A DNA stretch of 64,000 bases, from contig OW121741.1 in NCBI GenBank assembly GCA_933228675.1, positions 21,373,701 through 21,437,700 of the forward strand, given 5' to 3'. The position numbers and the translations under genes are program-made. Below, in pieces: positions 1-40,168 of the stretch; position 1 is the stretch's first letter; each line of letters starts with the position of its first letter. The notes below the pieces were generated by a model. That model was not told where the DNA came from, ran no database searches, and saw only the letters and a list, made by a program, of their open reading frames with translations. The DNA is from Stomorhina lunata. Lineage: Eukaryota; Arthropoda; Insecta; Diptera; Rhiniidae.

Positions 1-28722
<28,722 letters not shown>

Positions 28723-29640
28723 GGTTAAGAAAGAAAATGAATTTAACAAACAGCAGCAGCAAAATACAGACAAAATTTTGAAAAAAAGGAAAAAAGTACC
28801 TTTTCGAAAATATTGAAAAAAAAAACACATAAAGACATAAAAAAATTATAATTAAAAAACAAAGCAAAGAAAAGAAAAATGAAACCAAATTATTAAAATA
28901 AATCAATAATTAAATAAATAAGTTATACATATTAAATATAGAACAATATAAAAAAAATACTTTAAATATTATAATTAAAACGAAACAAAAAACAACACAA
29001 ACATCTCACACCCTTTTTAAATACAAACAATTAAAAAAAACCCCGCCTCTCCCCGCCCCCTTTCTATAAATATTTAGCAAAAGTGTATTATAAAAAAATA
29101 TTTAGAATTTTTTTTTTTTTTTGATAACATTTAAATAATTGTTGTTAATTTTATTATTCAAAATATTTTAGAATCTATATAATTTTTAAATTTAATTTGT
29201 TATTGTTTTTAGTTTTTATTCAATTAATTTATTCTAAATATTTATAACGAACTAAAGGCTGTTTTTTGAAAATTTTCTTTTCGGGGCAAACTTTAAATGT
29301 AAAAATTATAATATTTTATTTATGATATAATTTAAAAAAAATCTATTTAAACAAATGACATTTTTTTTATAAAATATTGTATTAAATCTCCTTTTGTTAA
29401 GGAAATTTTAAAGATTTATTTACAATTAATTTAATTTTTATTTAGTTTTTTTTTTTATTAAAAATAATTTTGTTTAAACATCACTTCTTTTAGTCTAATT
29501 TTTCTATTTATTATAAATTTTTGTTTGTTTTTCTATAATTTTATTTATTTAAAAAAATTTTTTAATAAATTTTAACTATTAAAAAAAAAATTTTTAAATC
29601 ATTAATTAAAGAAATTAATCTTTTATACTCTGTCGGATAA
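28723..29640 (+). other. bchs 3' flank, likely 3' UTR, AT-rich
   Basis: Several AATAAA-type signals occur (28898-28920, AATAAATCAATAATTAAATA). The sequence is very AT-rich with no recognised repeat until about 29640. The polyadenylation site cannot be fixed from sequence alone. Confidence 0.5.
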
Positions 29641-31790
29641 ATCATTAGGGGTATCACTCTTTTTTAGCAGAGGAACATTTTTAAAATCTCATTATTTAAA
29701 GAAAATGTTCAAAAATTTACAAATTAAAGACATTTTTAAAAATTTTACAATTGAAAGGAAATTTTTCCAAACTTCACTTTTTTAATGAAATTTTTCAAAA
29801 TTTCACTATGTAAATGAAATTTTTCAAAATTTCACTATGTAAATGAAATTTTTCAAAATTTCACTTTATAAATGAAATTTTTCAAAATAAAAATTAAAAT
29901 TTAAATAAAATTTTTCAAAATTTCACTATTTAAAGGAAATTTTTTAAGGGAAATTTTTCAAAATCTCACTTTTTTTAAGGAAATTTTTGAAATTTCACTT
30001 TTTAATAAAAATTTCACTTTTTATAGGAAATTTTTAAAAATTACACTTTTTAAAGGAAATTTTTGAAAATTTAAATATTTTTAGATAATTTTTGAAAATT
30101 TCACTTTTTATAGAAAATTTTGCGAAATTTCTATTTAAACGAAATTTTTCAAAATTTAATTTTTATAGGAATTTTTTTTATAGTAGATTTTTCTAAAATT
30201 CACTTTTTATAGGAAAGTTTTCAAAATTTCACTTTTTAAAGAAAAAATTTTAAAATTTTTCTAAATATCACTTTTTTAACGAAACTTTTCAAAATTTCAC
30301 TTGTTTTTGAAAATTTTTTTAAATTTTCCTATTATAAGAAATTTTTCAATATTTCACTTTTTATAGGAAATTTTTCTAAATTTCACTTTTTATATAAAAA
30401 TTTTCAAAATATCACTTTTTATAGAAAATTTTTCAAAATTTTACTATTTATAGGAAATTTTTAAAATTTTTACTTTTGTAGGAAATTTTTCCAAATTTCA
30501 GTTTTTAAAGGATATTTTTCAAAATTTCACTTTTTATAGGAAATATTTCAAAATTTCACTAATTTTTCAAAATTTCTCTTTAAAGGCAATTTTTCAAAAA
30601 TTCCAATTTAAAGGAAATTTTTCAAAATTTCTCTATTTATAGTAAATTTTTCAAAATTTTATAGTTATAGGAAATTTTTCATAATTTCAATATTAATAGG
30701 AAAATTTTCAAAATTTAAAATTTAAAGAAATTTTTAAAAATTTCACTTTTTAAAGAAAATTTTTCGAAATTTCTCTATTAAAAGGAAATTTTTCAAAATT
30801 TCGCTATTTAAAGGAAATTTTTCAAAATTTCTCTATTTAAAGGAAATTGTTCAAAATTTCAGTTTTTAAAGGAATTTTTCAAAATTCAACTTTAAAAGAA
30901 AATTTTTTAAAATTTCATATTGTAAAGAAAAAGTTTTCAAAATTTTACTTTTTAAAGGAATTTTTTCCATATTTATAAGAAATTTTTTAAAATTTCATAA
31001 TTTTAAGGAATTTTTTTTAAAATTTCATAATTTTAAGGAAATTTTTTTAAAATTTCATAATTTTAAGGAAATTTTTCAAAATATTACTTTTAATAGAAGA
31101 AAATTTTTCAACATTTTTTTGAAAATTTTCCTATTATAGGAAATTTTTCAATATTTCACTTTTTATAGGAAATTTTTCTACATTTCACTTTTTATATGAA
31201 AATTTTCAAAATATCACATTTTATAGGAAATTTTTCAAAATTTTACTATTTATAGGAAATTTTTAAAATTTTACTATTTATAGGAAATTTTTAAAATTTT
31301 TACTTTTGTAGGAAATTTTTCCAAATTTCAGTATTTCAAAATTTCACTATTTAAAGGAAATTTTTCAAAATTTCTCTATTTAAAGGCAATTTTTCAAAAA
31401 TTCCAATTTAAAGGAAATTTTTCAAAATTTCTCTATTTATAGTAAATTTTTCAAAATTTTACTAGTTATAGGAAATTTTTTACAATTTCAATGTTAATAG
31501 GAAAATTTTCAAAATTTAAAGAAATTTTTTAAAATGTCACTTTTTAAAGAAAATTTTTCGAAATTTCTCTATTTAAAGGAAATTTTTTAAAATTTCTCTA
31601 TTTAAAGGAAATTTTTTAAAATTTCTCTATTTAAAGGAAATTTTTCAAAATTTCTCTATTTAAAGGAAATTTTTCAAAATTTCTCTATTTAAAGGAAATT
31701 GTTCAAAATTTCACTTTTTATAAAAAATTTTTCGAAATGTCACTTTATATGGGAAATTTTTCAAAATTTCACTATTTATAGGACAAAAAA
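29640..31790 (+). repeat. degenerate AAATTTTTCAAAATTT satellite array
   Basis: Irregular tandem repeats of about 26-31 bp with GGAAATTTTTCAAAATTTCA and TTTAAA/TATAGGAAA. It is related to the 31 bp satellite at 35500-36400 and 48170-49250 but far more diverged. No coding content. Confidence 0.85.
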
Positions 31791-32129
31791 GTTTGACATT
31801 TATTTGATCGCATATTTCGTCAGTTGTTATTACTCTTCGGAACCTAACACCTCAAAACAGTCGACCTTATTCGGTGTCATCGATAAGTCATTCTCATCGT
31901 AGGCCACACCATCGAACTCGCAATCGTTATTTTAACATAATCGCATCATCATCGGTCATGGTTACTGATAATATTTATCGCGGTACGGAATCTGGAAGTA
32001 ATATTCATCTTTCATTTTAGATACCTTAAAGTTTAAGGTTTTGGTTTTGGTCAGATCGTGTCAGAGGAATATCCTGCGTAAAAGTCAGAGACCAATTACA
32101 TCTTAGAAATCCATTCATTCCATGATTCC

Positions 32130-32600
32130 ATGATGATACAAAAGAAGCCTTTTATGATCAACTTGAGAAAGGGTACGATAACTGCCCCAGTCATGAAGTC
32201 AAAATAATACTTAGTGATTTTAACGCAAAGATTGGGCGGTAAAGTTGTTTTAAGTTAGTCTCCACAACGCAACGTTCGGGAGCGTGAGCACAAATCTGGC
32301 TCGGATGCAAGTACTTTGCTTTGACTCGTATTGTCGCTATCCTTTCATTTACTGGGGTAAACCTGGAGTCCAGATTTCTCATTCTTTTGCTGATCATGAA
32401 TCCGAATTCATGCCTACTCTCATGTCAGCTGTAATTCTGGTAACCTTTTGGTGTCTTGGCGACTCCGTGGCCACTCAATCTTTAATCCTCGACAGCAGTC
32501 ACACTTATATGCCTCAAGAACATCCATTAACTGGATCAAAGCCCCTCCTATGTAAAGGGTTCGGATGTTCCAGGTGCTGATTTTTAATAATGGTCCTTTT
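32130..32600. mobile_element. rearranged RTE-like endonuclease fragments
   Basis: Minus strand 32590-32490 reads WNIRTLYIGGALIQLMDVLE, the N-terminal apurinic-type endonuclease start. Minus 32397-32270 reads RNLDSRFTPVNERIATIRVK. The next part of the same domain, EAFYDQLEKGYDNCPS and KIILSDFNAKIG, is on the plus strand (32140-32240). One block has therefore been inverted relative to the other. Confidence 0.7.
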
Positions 32601-32629
32601 TCCGTTTTCTATAGTCGTCATCTTTAAAA

Positions 32630-33200
32630 GGGGTCGTTTTAATTCAAATACTTAGTCCAACGTTTCTCCAATTTTATGTCCCTTTCAAAAGATATCATTT
32701 GTCGAAGTCATCAATAATTTTGCGAGATAAGTTCGTCGTTGGAATCAAATCTCGTTCTGCCAAGCCATTTCTTCAGGTTTAGGAACAAAAAATAGTTAGT
32801 CGGGGATAAATCTGGAGATTAAGGCGAATGAGGTGTAGCCCAATTTATGGATTTTTGCCCTGGAAATCTGCAGGTGGAAAAGTACCTTTTTTTTATTGTA
32901 TGGTACAATTTTCTCACATTGTTTGTGTTTTCCTTTAGAATATATTTAATATATATTAAATATATTCAAAGGTTCTTTGCAAAGCTTACGTAGCGTGATG
33001 GATCCACGTTACATAACGGTGCAAAAACGTTACGCAACGTTGCAATAACTCATCCATATTGCGCTTGAACAACGCCAAACGTTCAAGCGAAATTGTTAAA
33101 CTATAGCGTTTGAGTTGTATTGTGAGCAAATGCGGCAGCCATCTTGCGAAAAGCTTTCTCATAACCAAGGGATCATTCAAAACTGGAACCACTGAGAGAA
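32630..33200 (-). pseudogene. mariner (DD34D-type) transposase remnant
   Basis: Minus 33192-32986 reads RKLFARWLPHLLTIQLKRYS and TWIHHAT, and minus 32880-32630 reads SPDLSPTNYFLFLNLKKWLG. The first catalytic Asp region is damaged (VTWIHH lacks the usual MDE), the position of the third catalytic Asp is Asn (PTN), and the Tyr of YSPD is a stop codon. It cannot be active. Confidence 0.75.
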
Positions 33201-33469
33201 GAAAGATGCTTTTGATGTCTACAATCTCTTCTACTTTTAATATACGATCGGCTAAAATTATATTCGAGATTTTTTCAATTGTTTCGGATGTTGAGATGGT
33301 AAATGAGCTTCGGAATGATCGGCCACATATAAATTCAGAATCCTCTTCTTTCTTATGCCAGAAATTTTTCGTAAAAAATCGGCATATTTTTCAAAGAAAA
33401 AAAATCAGCATTATGGGCAGTCAATGTTCAGAAATCGGCAAAAATCGGAATTATCAAAAATATATCACA

Positions 33470-34176
33470 ACAAGTAAGAAAGTGATATAGTCGGTCAAGA
33501 CCAACCATACGATACCCTTTACTACTAAGGTCAAAGGTGTTCTTTTTCTTGTATAAAGAAAAACAAAAATTTGCTAAATTTTGAAATAATATAAACATTT
33601 TCTCAAAACTTATGCATTTAAGCTGTTTCCGTCATTTGGACTTATATGAGAGCAAGGGTCAAATGTGGACCGATTATATAGAAATTTGACAAATTGATTA
33701 CAGTTTTTACAAAATTTATGTACATATGTAAAAAATGAACTAAAAGTTCTTATTATCTTCAGGTTTACGAGCGTTTTAGGTATTATGTCTCATTTGGTGC
33801 GGTTTGACAGAAGAGTTTTATGAGACCTATGGTCAAGTGTGGACCGATTTCAATGAAATTTGGTACAGTAATATTAGACCGGTTTTAGCGAATTTTAATA
33901 GCCATGCTCCTACTATGAAAGAAATGATCTGTGCCAAATTTCATCAAATTATCTTTAGAATTGCGACCTGTACTTTGATTACATGGGGGTCCAGCCAGCC
34001 AGTCAGCCGACCAGCCAGCCGTCCAGTCAGACGGACGGATGGATGGACTGACATCGACAAATCGACTCAGAAAGTGATTCTAAGCCTATTGGTATACTAA
34101 GACAAATATTTATATGCGTTACATACATCAGCACAAGTTTATAATACCCTTTCCAGCTATGGTGCTGAAGGGTATC
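33470..34176 (+). mobile_element. small dispersed element with ACAAGTAAG start and GGGTAT hairpin end
   Basis: It starts ACAAGTAAGAAAGTGATATA and GTCGGTCAAGACC, and ends TATAATACCCTTTCCAGC... GCTGAAGGGTATCAAAA. Near 33990-34060 it has a (CAGC/CCGT)-rich block. The layout matches the elements at 21673 and 50356 although the interior differs. No ORF of note. Confidence 0.65.
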
Positions 34177-34223
34177 AAAATGTACCATGACGTTTCTAAT
34201 CTTATATTCTTAAACGAGCAATA

Positions 34224-34224
<1 letters not shown>

Positions 34225-34282
<58 letters not shown>
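34225..34282. repeat. (AT)n microsatellite
   Basis: About 26 uninterrupted AT dinucleotides. Confidence 0.98.
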
Positions 34283-34283
<1 letters not shown>

Positions 34284-34309
34284 GACTATCTCGAAAACGG
34301 CTCTAACGA

Positions 34310-35410
34310 TTTTGATAAAATTTTGACAGTGGGTACCTTTTTTGATGTATAGGTCGAAAAAGAATGGACTTTTGGAACCTTTGCCTCTAAAGGGGTAAAA
34401 ACGGGTAAAAAGGGGAAAAAATCAAAAACTTTATATCTCCTAAAGTAATATTTAGGTATAGAAACAAAATTAAAATTACGTTTTAAATTATGAAAATAAG
34501 CGGACAGGTGTTTGATACTTTTTTGAAACTATGTCCGATAGGGGGTAAAAAAGGGTGAAAATAGTTTTTTTTTGGTACTTTTTTAACCCACTCTTCTTTT
34601 TAAACCAAAGAATATAGAAAAGAACTTTGCACTGCAGTCAATAGATGTGAAAGAAATATTGAACACGTATTTGGTACTTTTTTGATTTTGTGGCCAAAAT
34701 GGGTAAAAAAGGGATAAACTGATAACTTAACATATGAAAAAGTAATATGAATAGGAATTATGTTAACAGCGTTTTAAAAAAATGTGCCGAATTCATTTGG
34801 TACCCAAGAAGTACCAAATATGCATATGGAACTTTTTGAAATTAGGGGATAAAAAGGGGGAAAAATTATTAATGTTATAACTTTGAAACAAATGAATGTT
34901 TTCTGTATGAATTTGATCATGTTATGCTCTTTAGCGGATAAGCCGGCGAAGGTTTCAAAGCTGGTAAGAATAATTTCCGTTAGGTGGCGCCACTGAAAAT
35001 TACTAAAAATTAATTAAATCGTAAACTGTACATTTGATCATGCTATGATCAAAGTCAATTTAATCATAAGCTGTACATATAATCATGCTATAATCTTCAG
35101 AAAAGTTGTTGCGGATAAGCCGACGAAGGTTTATTGTTGAGAATGACCAAAGTCTGATAGGTGGCGCCACTGAAAATTACTCAAAATTAATTAAATCGTA
35201 AACTGTGCATTTGATCATGTTAAAATCATAAGCAAAGTTGCTACTCATAAGTAGACGAAGGTTTCTTAGTTTATATGAACAACTTCAGGTGGCGCCACTG
35301 AAAACTACTCAAAATGAATTAAATCGTAAACTGTGCATTTGATCAAGCTATAATCTTTAGCAAAGTTGTTGCGCATGAGTCGACGGAGGTTTCTGTTGGT
35401 GTTAAACTGT
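34310..35410 (-). repeat. inverted copies of bchs-intron repeats
   Basis: 34320-34880 is the reverse complement of the repeat type at 26700-27930 (GGTACTTTTTT, GGGGTAAAAA). 34890-35410 holds about four copies of the GCAAAGTTGTTGCGCATGAG / GGTGGCGCCACTGAAAA unit, the reverse of 23930-24260. Confidence 0.75.
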
Positions 35411-35499
35411 AAACTATGCAAACTATGTGTTGATCGGACAAAATAAATAAAATAATTCAAAGTTAATCGAATATTTGTACAATGTATTTTTTTTTTTTT

Positions 35500-36400
35500 T
35501 ATAGTAAATTTTTAAAAAATTTCCTATTTTTATAGGAAATTTTTCAAAAATTTCCTATTTTTATAGGAAATTTTTCAAAAATTTCCTATTTTTATAGGAA
35601 AATTTTTCAAAAATTTCCTATTTTTATGGGAAATTTTTCAAAAATTTCCTATTTTTATAGGAAATTTTTCAAAAATTTCCTATTTTTATAGGAAATTTTT
35701 CAAAAATTTCCTATTTTTATAGGAAATTTTTCAAAAATTTCCTATTTTTATAGGAAATTTTTCAAAAATTTCCTATTTTTATAGGAAATTTTTCAAAAAT
35801 TTCCTATTTTTATAGGAAATTTTTCAAAAATTTCCTATTTTTATAGGAAATTTTTCAAAAATTTCCTATTTTTATAGGAAATTTTTCAAAAATTTCCTAT
35901 TTTTATAGGAAATTTTTCAAAAATTTCCTATTTTTATAGGAAATTTTTCAAAAATTTCCTATTTTTATAGGAAATTTTTCAAAAATTTCCTATTTTTATA
36001 GGAAATTTTTCAAAAATTTCCTATTTTTATAGGAAATTTTTCAAAAATTTCCTATTTTTATAGGAAATTTTTCAAAAATTTCCTATTTTTATAGGAAATT
36101 TTTCAAAAATTTCCTATTTTTATAGGAAATTTTTCAAAAATTTCCTATTTTTATAGGAAATTTTTCAAAAATTTCCTATTTTTATAGGAAATTTTTCAAA
36201 AATTTCCTATTTTTATAGGAAATTTTTCAAAAATTTCCTATTTTTATAGGAAATTTTTCAAAAATTTCCTATTTTTATAGGAAATTTTTCAAAAATTTCC
36301 TATTTTTATAGGAAATTTTTCAAAAATTTCCTATTTTTATAGGAAATTTTTCAAAAATTTCCTATTTTTATAGGAAATTTTTCAAAAATTTCCTATTTTT
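35500..36400 (+). repeat. 31 bp palindromic satellite, highly homogeneous array
   Basis: About 28 copies of a 31 bp unit made of CCTATTTTTATAGG and AAATTTTTCAAAAATTT. Copies are almost identical. The reverse complement occurs as an array at 48170-48760. Confidence 0.97.
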
Positions 36401-38530
36401 ACTATTTTATAAAATAAAATATATACAAATTTTAAAAATTGCCTCAAAATGCTTATCATAAAGCTCCGAGCAAGGCTCGGTCAACCAGGTACTATGTACA
36501 TTAAGTTTCTTAAATATACTTTGACAGTTCGTCCTCTAGTTGAGGTATATGTTCATAACCCCGAGGTAGTCTGCTATTTACGACTGTCAAACACAAGCTA
36601 AATGATCCATCTGGTTCAAATTTAGATAGAAGTCAATTGATAGTTGTATATTGACAGGATCGGTATTGTCATTTCAATAATGAAGCGGGAAATGTAAAGG
36701 AACTCGGACTTATTAAACTGCCCTCGTACAACTGTTGGTTATTCAAAGTAATCATGTATAAAAGTTAATTTTTGTAAATGTTATAAACTTTTCAAAATTT
36801 CATTTATTGTTTTTTTTTTCTTTTTTTTTTTGTAAAATTTATTTTTTGCTTGTAAAATAATTTATTTCAAATAAAATTTTATAATTTTTTTCTAACCTAA
36901 AAAAACTTTTTTAAACTTTTTTTTATTAGCTTTAAAAACAAATAAAACCAAAGACAATTTACACACAAAATTAAGGGCAATGCTTAAAAAATTTTAATAA
37001 ATTTATTCACAAACAAATTGAGAAAAATATTGAGATTATAAAAAAAATATTGAGATAATTAAAAAAAATTTCCAAAATTTGTTTATGAATAAAATTTTGT
37101 AAAAAATAAGAAAAATACAATAATTTATTAATGAATAAAGAAAAAAGCTTATACAATATTTACAATTAATTTTGTTAAAATAAAGAAAAAAAAAAACAAT
37201 AAAATTGAGGAAAAAACAAACAAATAATTATACACACAAAAGAGAAAAATACAATAATTGGCATTATTATATATTTAACAAAAAAATATTGAATTATTAT
37301 GGAAAAAATGCAAAAAAAAAAAACTAAATTATAGCAAAATGAAAAAAAAAACAATATTAGTGATTAAAATACAACACCTTAAGAAAACAAAAAAAAGTAT
37401 TAAATATTGAAAAATTATAGCAAAAATAAAAATAAAGTTTAAAGGAAAAATTATAGTGAAACCAAAAGCAAAGAAAAATTAATAAAAAAAATATTTAAAA
37501 AATGTATAAGAAACCAAAAATTTTAATTGAAATTGATAAATCAAAAAATAATAGCAAAAACTTCCGCCTTGACTTTATTTTTAGAAATTAGTCAATTCGC
37601 AATAGATCTTTAATACCAAACCCTTTATATATCACCAGTTCACTGACCCTAATCTTATCATTTTCAAATCTTATCCTACTTAAAAAAGAAAAGACCGTTA
37701 CTAAATTTCTGTTATCAAAATCAATATGGCGCAATATCAATAACAATTTGGCAACCTTGTTGATCAGTCAAATTCTTTCAGGCTCTTTCTCTCTGAGTAC
37801 GAGCATTAATTTAAAATTCTCACTTTTAAAATTTTGTTATCTTCACTTATCTCCTCTCTCCTTTTTTGGGTAAATATAAATATTAAAAATATGTACTTCG
37901 ATTTATACTAAATTGAAAACTCGTTGATGGTTTAATCAACTTGAATGTTTATTTTCGTTCATATTTTTCTGCTCATAAAAATGTATTCGTCACATTGCCA
38001 AGGCTGCCAGATGAACTTTTCCGCCATCGAAAAGAATGGGGAACATATTTAAAAATATCCGGAAATAATGGTTTAAGGCAAGGTAGATTATAATGAAGGT
38101 AATTCCACTTCAGGTTACTAAATTTAATTTCACTTTCTGACAATTTTAAGGGTTCTGACATTTCAATAAAAATAAAGCTACCATATTATGTTAAGTTTTC
38201 CCTTTTTTTTTTGTCGGTGCGCCTACAATATGAGTTATGTGTAACAATTTATATACATTTTATCCCATGTGTATCTTCTTATCTAACAGTTTAACATTAT
38301 TTTACTAGTTCTTAGAGAAATAATGTAGGATAGTATATAATGACTATACATATTAAATACAATTTTGATTAACTATATTGATGTTATAGGTATTAAGGAA
38401 AAAAACATATAGCCGATATTGAAGTCGCAGGGACCATTTGAAGTTTCATAAATTAATTTTAAAATTTTGAAAATATAAATATAATTTTATACATAAAAAT
38501 AAATTTTTTCTCTCACAATTGCAAATCAAC
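36400..38530. other. AT-rich sequence without a recognised gene
   Basis: 36430-36780 is moderately GC and unrecognised. 36780-37560 is A-rich low complexity. 37560-38530 is unrecognised sequence. No convincing ORF or RNA was found. Confidence 0.5.
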
Positions 38531-38735
38531 TCCCAGCGTAGAAATTATGGATTTAAGTACATCGTCATTGTTTGTAATTGGTGTAGGTTCTTGCAATGCA
38601 GAAATTACTGAATTTTTGCTGCAAACTATTATGTGCCATGGGAGAAGATATTGATGCTGAGATGGCTTACCGTTCGTTTGGCAATCTTTGCGCTATTGCG
38701 AGTCCTGTATAAGACGATCTGTACCACACTCAGGG

Positions 38736-39160
38736 AAAAAACGTGCTGATAATAAGATTTTCTGCTTGAAATCGAAACTTTTTCTGCTTGAAAGTAGAGT
38801 AAATACGAAAAATCTTATTTTGAGAATAAAATCTTAATTTTTTAAGATTCTTTGTAAGATCGCAATCTTAAAAAAAATCTAAGCACAGGATCGATAACTA
38901 AGAATGTGTTCTTATTAATTAAGATTAAATTCTTAATTTTTAAGAATGCACTCTTAATTAATAAGAACATAATCTTAAATAATAAGAACGCATTCTTAAT
39001 TATCGATCTTGTTCTTAGAACTTTTTCAAGATTGCGATCTTACAAACAATCTTGAAAAATAAGAGTTTATTCTTAAAATAAGAATTTTCGCATTTACTCT
39101 ACTTTCAAGCAGAAAAAGTTTCGATTTCAAGCAGAAAATCTTATTATCAGCACGTTTTTT
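38736..39160. repeat. 425 bp near-perfect palindrome
   Basis: It begins AAAAAACGTGCTGATAATAA and ends with the exact reverse complement. The arms also share TTCTGCTTGAAATCGAAACT and GAAAGTAGAGTAAATRCGAA. The centre is near 38948, with little or no spacer and a few mismatches. Confidence 0.93.
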
Positions 39161-39290
39161 CTTATTATAATATTCGTATTTAAAGATAAAATAAAACACA
39201 TTTTTTATTATTTTTTTCCTCTTCGAGGAATGTAATAGTATTCCTATATTTTAAAAATTATTTTAGATTATAGGTAGTTAGTAAAAAATT

Positions 39291-40168
39291 TTATCCTAAA
39301 AATACCTTGACTTCATCTTCCGTTGGAAAAAGTGTGCATATTTCTGTCAATATATCTTGGAAATCGTGAGGATGAAGTGGGAGATCCTTTTTTAGAATTT
39401 GATGTACTATAATCTGGATCAGCTCATCACGATAGTTATTGTTTAAATCTTTGTGTGAAGCATAAAATTCTAGGATGTTTTTGCCACTAACTGATTTATT
39501 CAATAATGAAGCTAAATCCTATATAAATAAACGAAAATATTTTATGTTTTGTACACATTTTAATGTATTAAGTAATTATCTAATACTTTTACCTTGTCAA
39601 ACACTTTTTTGTTAACTTCCACATTTACAGAGACGATAGAGTGGAAGTTACATCCGCACATTTTTGTAGCCACTGACCTACCTTCGACGGCATCGAAAGT
39701 GTATCTTCATCAATTTCAAACTGAAGGACAAAACTATTAGTGGTTTAATTTACTTTCTAAATAAAATATTAAAACCTGTTTCTTTTTCCAGACAAATAAT
39801 TTTTCACGAAACTCCATCCGAAGTCCTAAGGGTGGAATGGCTTCCTTTACATCATCTGCTTTCATATACTGCAGACTTCTAAAAGTTACATTTGAGCCTG
39901 AAATAAATTAAATCAATATAATTTTTTATAAAGAAATTTACTTATGTATTTATAAATATGATTAAAAACTTACGCTGCAGTACGGAAAAACGCATTCCAG
40001 ATCGAATTCTTTCAAAAAAATTTTCAGCAACGAGTCATCGTCCGAGAAATCTGATGAAATTTCTTGTGAAGGGCAGTTCAATTCATACTCCCCATCACAT
40101 ACCGGAACTAAATTGCATTCTATTGAAATATTTAAAAGGATCACTTCATCCGGATTAAGGTTTTCCAT
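39291..40168 (-). CDS. small gene with SAM-like region inside the 1.9 kb element
   Basis: Minus-strand exons: 40168-39974 (ATG, 65 codons, ends PYCS at GTAAGT); 39897-39776 (SNVTFRSLQYMKADDVKEAI and LGLRMEFREKLFVWKKKQ); 39720-39682 (FEIDEDTLSMPSK before GTAGGT); 39518-39291 (DLASLLNKSVSGKNILEFYA, ends TEDEVKVFLG, stop). Exon 1 plus exon 2 fit a SAM-like helical domain (LLKIFLKEFDLECVF...). As read, the exon 1/exon 2 junction is off by one base, so there is either an unusual splice or a frameshift. The last exon may be cut short. No catalytic transposase motif is seen. Function unknown; the host could be the element or the fly. Confidence 0.5.

Noticed and set aside
35500..36400. Regular array suggesting CRISPR
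   Set aside because: Units are contiguous 31 bp copies without unique spacers, in a fly genome. It is a satellite.
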